Shown here piece by piece: positions 55,242 through 64,000 of a DNA stretch of 64,000 nucleotides. This DNA is from Daedaleopsis sinensis (taxonomy: Eukaryota > Basidiomycota > Agaricomycetes > Polyporales > Polyporaceae): the NCBI GenBank assembly GCA_033807695.1, contig CM066309.1:2976001-3040000 (forward strand), written 5' to 3'. The notes beneath the pieces are model-generated. The model was not told the origin of the DNA. It made no database searches and worked only from the letters and a program-made list of their open reading frames with translations. How positions within the stretch are numbered: the first letter of the stretch is position 1; each line of letters opens with the position of its first letter. The position numbers and the translations under genes are program-made.

Positions 55242-56739
55242 ATGGAGTCAGTTGCCCGTAAAACGATCGAGCATTGGAAGAAACACTCGCTCCACGACGG
55301 CGACATCCCTTTCGAGACCGCGGCCTTATCGGCGGGAAAAGCGAACCAGCTATTCCATGTCACCAAAGTCGGCGACGTGGAATGGGTGGTGAGTCTGCTT
55401 GCGACCGATACGCGGCTAGATGCTTACTCACTGTGTAGCTATGCAAGCTAGGAGAGAACACGCCCGCCTCGTTCAGCTATGCGGGGATCCTGTCCATCGC
55501 GGATCCCATGGAGACAGGAAATTTAGTCATAGATGCTGAAAAGCGACCCGACGGGCTACCTGCGACCCGAGTGTGAGAGTTCGTATTAACGGTTCATTGG
55601 TACTGTGGCTCACTTATCTATCGCAGCGAGAAATGGGCTAGTTACAAGTGCTCGTACACCTACGTATTTGACACGTCTAGAGATCAGGGGCTGTATGGTC
55701 TGCAAGGGGTGAGCGTATGTTCTACTGGTCCAGCGCAGAGCTGACCAGACACAGGTCATGGACAGCTACATGGAAACTATCCCTGCGTTCGGGACCGCGG
55801 ATCGCCTGCCGCGTCGCCTGTGGCAGTCGGGCAACTTTCCGCTGGGACGCGCTCAATTCTGGATGCGCGTTCCCATGTTTATTCGCGTTCGCGAGGGCGA
55901 GAGGAAGCAAGATCCGCCGGACACCGTGCATGAGTGGGTGAAGGTCGCGGACTCGAGGTCGATGTGGTACCGGGCGAACCCTACTCCTCCTAGGGTACAG
56001 GAGCTCATAGACGGGAATTTGAAGCCCATAGGCGAATGTCGGCCTCCGAGGCTCGTACGTGGAGACGCGGTCGCGTTCTCCTTCTCGCTGACGTACGTCG
56101 TCGGGAGGAAGGACTGGTACCCTGTGTACTTCTTGACACGCCTTGTCCGAGTCGCGAGAGCGGGAGACATCCTCAGGTCAATGGAAGCGGATGACACCAA
56201 AAGAAATGAAGAGGGGCTGGTCGATATCAGGCCCGACTCTCACGTGTTGCTCGACGGCGGTGAGTCCCATTTCGCAAATCAATCGCCCCAGGTTATCCAA
56301 CGAGCTCGACGCAGGTGACCCGAACGGGTGGTCTACAGAGCCGCAGAGGAGTCAGCGCAAGCGGGCGCGCGAAGAGCTCCAGGTTTGGCGTGTACAGCCG
56401 GGAGACGATGAGGTGCCGATCGACTGGCCCGCATCGGACGATGAACGACAGACGTCGAAGCGCCGGCTCGCCAATGCCGTCGCTGGCCCTTCCAGCAAGC
56501 AGATGGACGGCTCTGGCAGTGCTGACGGGTTGCACGCCGACGTAGGCCTGGACGGTTCTTCGGATGAAACATCATACTCGGTGTCATCCGTTACCACCAT
56601 ATCTGGAGGTTCGTCCGAGGATGTTCGGGTGGACTTCGGGCAGGCGGAGGTGACGGCTGTCGAGGACGAGCAAGATGACCCTAAAGGGAAGAAGAGGGCA
56701 GATGCGGTGGGAAAGCGACGCACGAGGGCCGTACGGTAG
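55242..56739 (+). CDS. Unknown multi-exon gene with acidic/basic tail
   Basis: Five exons join in phase to about 430 residues. Exon 1 from the ATG at 55242: ESVARKTIEHWKKHSLHDGD and FHVTKVGDVEWV. Exon 2: LCKLGENTPASFSYAGILSI. Exon 3: SEKWASYKCSYTYVFDTSRD. Exon 4: MDSYMETIPAFGTADRLPRR, GRAQFWMRVPMFIRVREGER, a basic-aromatic part and a beta-type segment RLVRGDAVAFSFSLTYVVGR ending KDWYPVYFLTRLVRVAR. Exon 5 is a low-complexity charged tail with an acidic patch (TAVEDEQDD) and a basic end (GKKRADAVGKRRTRAVR), which suggests nuclear location. All four introns are GT-AG and about 50-60 nt. No family was recognised by eye; a lineage-specific agaricomycete family is likely. Confidence 0.65.
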
Positions 56740-59700
56740 AATAGCGCCCTCGTGAAGTTGCTACTGGTAGGAGAACAGAGTAAATGGATAGATGGCACAT
56801 TTTCCAATGAAATCCTTAGACTTAACTGTCCACCGGTTCTGTGCAGACTGCGGACCACGTCCCCCCCTCCGGTGCGCGGCATAGTTGGATATGGATAAAA
56901 ATCCGAGACAGGGCGATCATTAACGGCGAGGTACGAGGGACCACGGTGTGGTATGAAAGATCAGTCACAATACGTATATGTTCGGACCATCTCATTCTCT
57001 ACGCGGTCGAGGGATAGCCTGGGGCTCCGCACGGACGAGTCTCCGTCATGCAGTAATCAACTAGGACAGGTGGAGAGTCAGTCGATAAACTCGGTGACTA
57101 GATCCCACTCACGTTACAGTCCGCTCGATGCAGACGTGCTCTCAATATCAGTCCGGATGACACGCCTACGGAATGACCAAAGCAATGAGCATATCTAGGC
57201 AAATGGATGGAGCGCACCCTCTCACTGCGCATAGCGTGTAGGGCCCGTACTCCGCTGCACTGCGGCACCGTCGCGTCGTGCATAACCTCGAAGTGCCAAG
57301 CGCGGGTCCGCGCTGTACGTCGGCCCCGGCATTGGCTGCAGCGCGACTTCGGTTTCCCGCTCCGCGGACGTGCACAGGCACTCTGGTATGCGACGACATG
57401 GGTGTTAGCGAGCGTCGCTCGATCTGGTACTGGCCCAGAGAGGCCTGCCAGCGTCGGCGCGGATGGCCATCGTAGGAGCGACACAGCCTCTGCCCACGGC
57501 CGGCGTCGCTGTGGAAGGTTAGGGTAGTGAATGAGGAGCGGGAACGTATGGATGCACCGTCTGTTATGCTCGCACCGACGTGAATGGACTTGAACATGCC
57601 CTGCCTTGTTATCTAGGCGGGATTTTGCATGGGCTGTCGGCGGTCCTTCCAGTATCGGCGACCGAGAACAACAATGCACTCGGTTTGAACCCGCAGAGCT
57701 CTACACTGAGGTTCGGAAGATATGTCAATGCATCCGGGTTCACGTTGCGATGGGTGGCATTGTAGATGGCGCGGTACGCACATCCCCACATACAGCACTG
57801 AATGAACAGTCGCGGCGGATCCCACCAGGGGCTCGCATAGAAGACTGTCGAACAGCTGAGGTGCGTACGCACATGCCTGTTTCTTGGAATGAGCCATGTC
57901 TCATCGATACTGGGACAGTTCTGAATGCTAGCTCACCGACTATGGGAGAATAGCCGGGCGCCGGCACGACGGCGTGGGGCGCGCGCCCGAGCGAAACCAA
58001 CGCGGGGAGGAGGGGGGTAGTGTGCTCATGGGTGCTAACTTATGAGCACAGGAAGATAGGTCCGATGAGCTGCGGTGGTCGAACAGGGCTCCGAGTGCAT
58101 GGCGGGCCCACGACATTTCCGGTCAACCTTCTCGATGTTCTCTGGCCCGTGTTTGCCGTGTGCCAGCATCCAGTGTCGACCTATGTAAATGCGCGACGGA
58201 GGACATGAGGCCCGACCCGTCGCGCCCGAACACGTCCGTACAGTGTCGAGCAGAGGCAGTGACAGTCATCAGGTCAGAGAACGCGACCAGCTGGCACAGA
58301 GCATCTCTGGATACACTGTCAGTGCTCGTGAACGGTGATGGAGCCTACGATGAGCTACACACCATCATAGGGTCCACAAAACTCTTTCGTTTTGACTGCA
58401 TGCTCACTTCCTGCCGTCGTCCTTCGAGGGTGTTCGCTAGTGTGCATCCTAGTCCTGCAAGTACACATATCTACGAATTGTTAGATGATTACCCGACTGT
58501 CATGCTCGGACGCGTGAAAGCGAGAGACATAGTAACTGTTCAGCTCTGTTTTCACACTTATAAGCTGGAGCGCAGCGTTCAATAGACGACGAGGATACGG
58601 GTATAGGTGTACCTGTCGTGGAAAGAAAAGGCCGTTGTCTACGTCGAGGATATGATACACAGTACGGTGCCGGGGGCGGACTCGCTGTCGGCGAATCATG
58701 AAAGTAGCACTAGCAGTACAGATGTACGCTGTGCGGGGAACGTGCTTCCGTGCACGACCTGGGATAATACACCCTCGGTCAACTAGTGTACTAACTTTTG
58801 AGGAGGGAGCAAGTACTATTGCATTCCTTCACTCACCTTCCAACAGATATCGATAGGTACATTCCTACACCACGCGTCGGAGTTCTTCAAATCGGCAGTT
58901 GCGCCGATAACAGCGCCGTCGGGTCATGAGGATATGCCTGTCGGTGTAAAGAGGAGGAGGAGGAGGAGGATGAGATGTCGCTCATGCTGGACTGGTTCGA
59001 GTCGATGACGGGCGGCAGCTGACTAACAGTGAACTATTCGAAGAGGCGCCGGTCACAGATTCGTCACATCGCGTCATGGCGCATCAGTCGCGTGACAGAT
59101 TAACGTAGTAGTTAGCTCGAACTCAGTCCGCAACGCGTGCCAAGCGCGAGGAACACAACGGCCACATCGCGATCCCGGCAAAATAACTGCACACGGTGTA
59201 CGTACGGTCGCGAGCGCGACAAGCCCTCTGCATACATGCGGGCGCACTGCAATTCGATCGTGGCGCTGAAGGAACGGCAACGACGCACTTGTATATCACT
59301 GCCCGCATCCGCAATACAGGAACGCACAATCAAGTCGGACCATGCTGGGACCGATCCTGGAACAGGGGGGGAGGGCGGGAAGGGGGACAGGATCTTCAAC
59401 CCGCTACTGGAGCAAAAGGCGTTGTGCACACGGTGGCAAATTCCTCATGGCGGACAAGTAACAGTGGCTCCGACTCGTGTGACGCCATGCTACTCAGCCC
59501 CTCTTCAAACGGCCAGCCTCACAGTAGCACCACGATCGTTCGGACCGTCAAGCTACGACGGATTGCCGCACTAGCAACCTTCCTCGACGCGTCACCCTGT
59601 TTAGGGATCCGGTCTCGCGAACAACCCGCATCAGATATACACAGGCCGTCTTGAACTTCGCGCTTTCGTGCGGGACTGCCGTAATGGCGCTGTCTATGGG

Positions 59701-59763
59701 CCGGACTCGGAGTCCGCAGGACGTGCCACGGTGGGCACCTAACATCAACAACTTGAACCCACC
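56740..59763. other. Region without a recognised gene
   Basis: About 3 kb. Open frames overlap on both strands and none carries a motif or an exon chain I could follow. The frame 58160-58585 (plus, 141 codons) has protein-like composition (for example ELLDDYPTVMLGRVKARD) but no family. A GAG triplet run of about 20 bases is at 58951-58970. Confidence 0.4.
58951..58970. repeat. GAG triplet microsatellite
   Basis: About seven perfect copies of the GAG unit in a non-genic stretch. Confidence 0.8.
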
Positions 59764-60720
59764 GTGCAACGTACATCTCGGATCAGTTCATCGACCCGCA
59801 CGCGCCGCTCGAAACGTGCTCAGTCAACGCTCACATGCCGGAAAGCGCGCGACGACAGCACCAGAGACGAGAGCACGCTGCTCGCCGCCGCCGGCATTAT
59901 CGAAGAGGAGGGTATGTACCGAGATGTGGGGAGAGCACAACGATCAGTGTTTTCCGGTGCTGCTCTTTCGCTGCCTTGTGGCCCACGGCGCGATAAGTAC
60001 CGGTGAGTAGATATACGAATCCGCCTCGCATATAAAGATTTCGTCCAGGGACTGTACGAAGCAGCTATGAAACTCGGTTGAGTTTCCACAGGGAATCGGG
60101 GATCTGAAATGGCCTGCGGTGGGAGAGCGCGTCAGCGAGCATGGTTTGCCACCGAGTGTCTCGGAGCAGATGCGCCGGGGCGTTGCGACTGAAGGTCCTT
60201 CGACATCTGCAGCGCGGCCGAGGCACATTCGAACGCCAAATCGAAGCCGTCGTCGTCAACCTATTGTCAGAACAATGGCCGGTGTCGCAGACCATGGCAC
60301 ATACCTGAGAGAGCTTTGAAGAGTTCCTATGGGCTTCAGGAGTTGCGGTGATCGTCTGGTTCGAGGAGACGGACCTGGGAAATAGACGGGAAGCACCGAA
60401 TGAAATGTCCATTGACATGCTTCCGATGCCTCGTCACCCTGAGATACAGCACAGTACTTCCCATGGCCTTACACTTCCGAACCTCTTAACGTTGGCTGTC
60501 CAGGTACAACTTGAAGAACGCGACCTCGAAGCTGCGACCATCTCTCACCCCCTCGTTATCTTCTGGAGCGTACTGGAGGATGCGAACGAGAGTGACAAAT
60601 ACGCAGAGACCTTTACAAGACGAGCATGTCGCCCTACTGCTGGCGTGCGTCGAACAATCGATCGAGGATGGGCAGAACGAGGACACGCATGTGCGACGAT
60701 CACGGCCATCCATTGAGTAG
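59764..60720 (+). pseudogene. Possible decayed multi-exon gene
   Basis: Exon-like segments on the plus strand: one ending in LLAAAGIIEEEG at a GTATGT donor; a second beginning after a CGTCAG acceptor that gives CAGALRLKVLRHLQRGRG and IEAVVVNLLSEQWPVSQT; then an in-frame TGA at 60306-60308; and on its far side, same frame, ESFEEFLWASGVAVIVWFEE. No intron with correct phase removes the stop. A later intron (about 60504-60606) would join LPNLLTLAVQ to DEHVALLLACVEQSIEDGQ. It reads like a gene with one nonsense change, but no family is known and the exon model is not proven. Confidence 0.25.
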
Positions 60721-61546
60721 CACAGTCGGGAAGCGACCAAGTGAGTGTTCATATCCACACAAGTGGACGGCAAGCGTACCGGTCTCACCGGACTCGCAGT
60801 AGAAGCCGCGCCACCTCGTCGGTATTACTCTGTGTCCCACCGATGGGAGACGAGCAAACGAATGTTGGTATCTAGGCAAGCAAATAGTGATCGCCGTAGT
60901 GTAGCAGGCGACGTCTGAGCGCAGAGCAGCCGTCCCGCTCTACTCAAAGACGAGCTAGTGACGTGCGGTCTGGATCAACGAGCGACATGTTATTCTCTGC
61001 GTAAGAACGACACGATATACCGTGCGTGGCTAATCCACGTCAATGACGCTATCAGGTCATCTCACGTCCTCCACAACGATTGCTGAAGATCGATCAAGAT
61101 ATGTGATTTGCAAGAATGCGCCGTACCCGAATAGGTACGACCACTGGGCTCCGTCACGCGGGATACCGCCGGACTGCCATGCGCCTTTTGCCTACATGAG
61201 ATGTGTTCTCATTCAGACCCCCATGCAGAGATGGGCGAGCGTCGGAGACTTACCGCCATACCGTGCGTATCTAGACAAACCCGGGCGTTGCGGAGGATTC
61301 ACCACTCCGGGATACGTGCTGCGATTCTCTGCACCAACCCTGTGGTGAGGAGACCCTAGACGGATACAACGTTCGATGGCGTGTCCGAAGGCCTGTGAGC
61401 AGACATCAGCATTTGCACATGAGTCGTGAGTTTCTACAGGACGCTGAAACTTACCTGACCCAGATGAGACGGCACGACAGAAGGTGCGGGCCCATCAGAT
61501 GATCCGGCTTCACGCATATCATCTGAACCACACAAAAGGACCACGT
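60721..61546. other. Region with one unassigned open frame
   Basis: The plus-strand frame 61043-61348 (ATG start, 101 codons, several Cys, Pro and Trp) has no recognised family. Nothing else was seen. Confidence 0.35.
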
Positions 61547-62829
61547 CTAACTTGGGCAAAGCAGTTCCTGACCTAAGCAAAGAGATCGAGGTCGATAATC
61601 GCGTGTCTGGAAGACAAAAACAACATACAAGACCGAGACTGGGGGGCACAGAAACGACGGGCTCTGACGGCCGAGTGCAATGAAATCCATGTCGCGGTAG
61701 CGGGCGAACGGGTCTTGCACGGTGGTACGGTAGAACGTCGGTAGCTCATCCTGCTTGTGCACAAAATACGTTGGAATGGAATACGGCGACCATGCAAGAA
61801 CTGTGCTGACCTGCGACAACCCTACGCCTGAGATGGGGTTGACCATCGGTGACCGGAATGGTCTGACGGGCAACGGCTGTAAGATCCCAGTAGACGAAAG
61901 CATACCCGCCTTTCCGGGACGCGGGTGTCCCCTAGTCGTTTCCGGTTCCCGTACAGGCTCGGTATCAGCTCGAGCGACCTGCAACACCTGAACAGGCTGA
62001 GTAGATTGTGATGTGGACTGGCAGACGTCCTGAACTACAGTGACGTTAGAACACGGACCCGAGAACACAAGAATTACGCATACCGCACTGGTCATCGTCA
62101 ATACCCTCCAGGACGGTGTCGTTCGCATCGACCCGTGCTCGGAATGTCGCGAAAGACAAAAGATCGCTTTGTCTGCACTGACAAGGACTATGTGGCCGCC
62201 GACTCCCCGAAAAGACATAGAGTCGTGTATGGTCCGGGGTTTGTTGCCCACGGTCGCAGGGGATTCCAATTCCGTGACAACGTCCGCATGGACCGTTCCC
62301 GCCTTCCGACAGTTCAATGCACTGCGATGTGACAAGCATTGACGTCTCGCTCCAATGCAAGGAAAGAAAGCAGAAAGGTGTAACAGAATCCACTCACAGA
62401 CCGACCAGCCTTCTGGCAAGCGAAGCATGGGGATTCTCTGAACTTCGGAATCCCGTAACAACCGAGCACGACATCCACTCCGGGTCCACGCACCTGCCAT
62501 GGAAGGCAGTGGATGTTCAGTAGGCACACGTTACTCAGCAGACGCGTAGACAACTCACCGGTATCGGTCCACGGAGAGGACATCCACCCACCAACACTCC
62601 CGAGGACGTCCGGACGAGAGAAGGCAACGTGCATTCCAAACAAACCTGTCCAGAGTGGAGTGTCATGCCAGTCCACGACGCATAAGTTTGTTTTCGGCGA
62701 GCGTTCACTGCTGGCGGCGTGTCTGATGGGCAACAGGGGATTAGGAACGAAGCTGAGGACGTGTGCCAGCGAGGACAAGATGGACGGGAAGGCAAGACGT
62801 GCGGATGGGCGCGAATGAGGCCCTGACAA
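61547..62829 (-). CDS. Unresolved multi-exon gene with Cys-x2-Cys motifs
   Basis: Long open frames overlap on the minus strand (one of 326 codons at 61547-62527, one of 171 at 62314-62829) with good GT-AG signals between them, so a spliced gene is likely. Segments include VVDWHDTPLWTGLFGMHVAF; a first cysteine pair SPCFACQKAGRS; and, in another frame, GPCGRCHGIGIPCDRG. The C-x2-C-x(5-6)-C spacing recalls zinc-type clusters of agaricomycete proteins. Further 3', the frame beginning MTSAVCVILVFSGPCSN at 62095 has a signal-like start. The exact exon order and the number of genes (one or two) could not be settled. Confidence 0.3.
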
Positions 62830-63208
62830 GGTTCGTCAGGGTTTTGCACGAAGGGGAACAGACGTAAGGCGCTTCAGGCGCCGATGGCTTCTGCCCGCAG
62901 CTCCCGTCTTAATCGGGTTTCCCTGTGCTCCCATTGCACCCTAGACGGTTCGTGGAGGGGGTGGCGAAGCCCTGCATATTCATTCAAGTGTTCAGTATGT
63001 CCGATTCGGGTTCCGACTGGAGCCCGCAGACCTGGGCACAGTGCGTATAAGAGTACAGTTAATTGTCCCCCACTATAGTAGGGAACGCTAGTCCAGTAGC
63101 GACTTAGTCGAACACACCTACAGGACTACAGCCCTGCCTTCGGTTTGTGCCTACAGTACACGAGGCCACGTAAGATCCTGTCCCAAAAATGTGCTGCGAA
63201 ATCATTGC
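62830..63208. other. Intergenic region
   Basis: 379 bp, no gene recognised. Confidence 0.4.
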
Positions 63209-64000
63209 TCACTGTGGACGATGCATTGCCAGGCTGTTCAACACCGACGTCAGCGGTGATATTGCTGAGACCTCACTGGTACATGCCTTCGCAGGGAAGC
63301 AGGCCACTGCTATCCAGCCATCACTAGTGAAGGTCACAGGGAGAGCATCACCCCCTCGCCCGACTCCACGTCCGAAAGATATGACTACAGAATCTCGGTG
63401 TCCGAAAGCTCCAGAACGCCGGCAGTGCGCCAGCCCTTCCGCGTCGTTTTGAGCAAGCTCGAATCCTCTATATGCGTATTTTCCCACTGCGTTAATGTCC
63501 CGAGGAGACAGAGGGCCTTCCTTCACGCGTCCCCGGCGAGATAGTGTATCGCGAGCATACGAGCACCCTGCTCCAGATGGTGTTACGAAGTTCTCCATGA
63601 GGGTACACCAGAATCCGCGCAGAGGTGTAAGAGGACTAGTGTCTGCGCTCCTGATCACGTCAACGAACCGCCCCGATGGAGTTTGGAACCGTTGCAGTTC
63701 TTTCACGGATCCGATCCCTTGCAGGCCTGACGGCCTAGATGGAGGACGTTGGACAGTCGGCGACGTGAAATGGAGGCGACTAAGCACGGAACCGACGAAG
63801 CTCTCGTACGTATGGTCGGGGACGTAGAGATCGAGGTCTCCGGGTGTCCACTGTTCGAACGGTAGGAAGAATTTCAGTGCGACCGACCCCGATACCACGG
63901 CCCCGTGGTCCCGCAAGATCTCGTCGAAAATCCCGATGTCGGACACGAAAGGGAGGATGGATGTTTCGTATCGGACACGAAGCTCCACGGACACTGCTGT
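63209..64000 (-). CDS. Nucleotidyltransferase-like agaricomycete protein (5' end beyond window)
   Basis: Open frame running off the right edge. The visible N-terminal part has VVSGSVALKFFLPF followed after nine residues by DLDLYVPD: a Gly-Ser plus Asp-x-Asp arrangement like the nucleotidyltransferase fold. It continues with RFVDVIRSADTSPLTPLRGF and WCTLMENFVTPSGAGCSYAR, a sequence course known to me from large, fast-expanding agaricomycete families of unknown role, then a KYAYRGFEL segment and a cysteine/arginine end. The stop is at 63209-63211. The frame stays open past 63994, so the first exon lies outside. Enzymatic activity is not established for this family. Confidence 0.5.
   Translation of the reverse strand, partial: TAVSVELRVRYETSILPFVSDIGIFDEILRDHGAVVSGSVALKFFLPFEQWTPGDLDLYVPDHTYESFVGSVLSRLHFTSPTVQRPPSRPSGLQGIGSVKELQRFQTPSGRFVDVIRSADTSPLTPLRGFWCTLMENFVTPSGAGCSYARDTLSRRGRVKEGPLSPRDINAVGKYAYRGFELAQNDAEGLAHCRRSGAFGHRDSVVISFGRGVGRGGDALPVTFTSDGWIAVACFPAKACTSEVSAISPLTSVLNSLAMHRPQ

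Noticed and set aside
43765..64000. Idea that the right end is an integrated large DNA virus because of the R1
   Set aside because: No capsid, polymerase, ATPase or other viral hallmark was seen, and the R1 and its neighbour carry many fungal-type introns; transfer is possible but unsupported.

Overview
The window is nuclear DNA of a filamentous basidiomycete, most likely an agaricomycete. Evidence: short GT-AG introns (about 50-70 nt) in almost every gene, gene-dense GC-rich sequence, a CYP53 benzoate hydroxylase, RlpA-like (DPBB) secreted proteins, and an intron-containing tRNA-Lys.

Left half (1-41.6 kb), mostly conserved housekeeping genes: a partial SDR oxidoreductase at the left edge; cohesin regulator PDS5 (minus) divergent from NatA auxiliary subunit NAA15 (plus); ribosomal protein eL42; a CCCH/RS/coiled-coil protein; a small conserved fungal protein; a cytochrome P450; an intergenic MITE with terminal inverted repeats; and E3 ligase listerin (LTN1). 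Then comes a metabolic stretch (26.6-37.2 kb): two further SDRs closely related to the first, an HSP20-like gene, CYP53, a small cysteine-containing secreted protein and an RlpA-like secreted protein. BUR1/CDK9-type CTD kinase and a tRNA-Lys(CUU) close this part.

Right part (42-64 kb), accessory in character: long stretches with no recognisable gene, an AT-rich island (about 44.6-49.1 kb), two paralogous orphan genes, an unknown multi-exon gene, probable decayed genes, a cysteine-motif region, and a nucleotidyltransferase-like gene cut by the right edge. Inside it lies a complete, strongly diverged ribonucleotide reductase large subunit (R1), about 12 exons. All radical-chemistry cysteines, the Asn/Glu active-site pair, the Tyr-Tyr pair and the C-terminal CxxC tail survive. 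Allosteric loop 2, loop 1 and the ATP cone are strongly altered. This is the most notable item in the window. No R2 gene is visible, so it would have to use an R2 from elsewhere in the genome.

Exon structures were worked out by eye from splice signals and known family sequences. Family names rest on recognised motifs, not on a database search.
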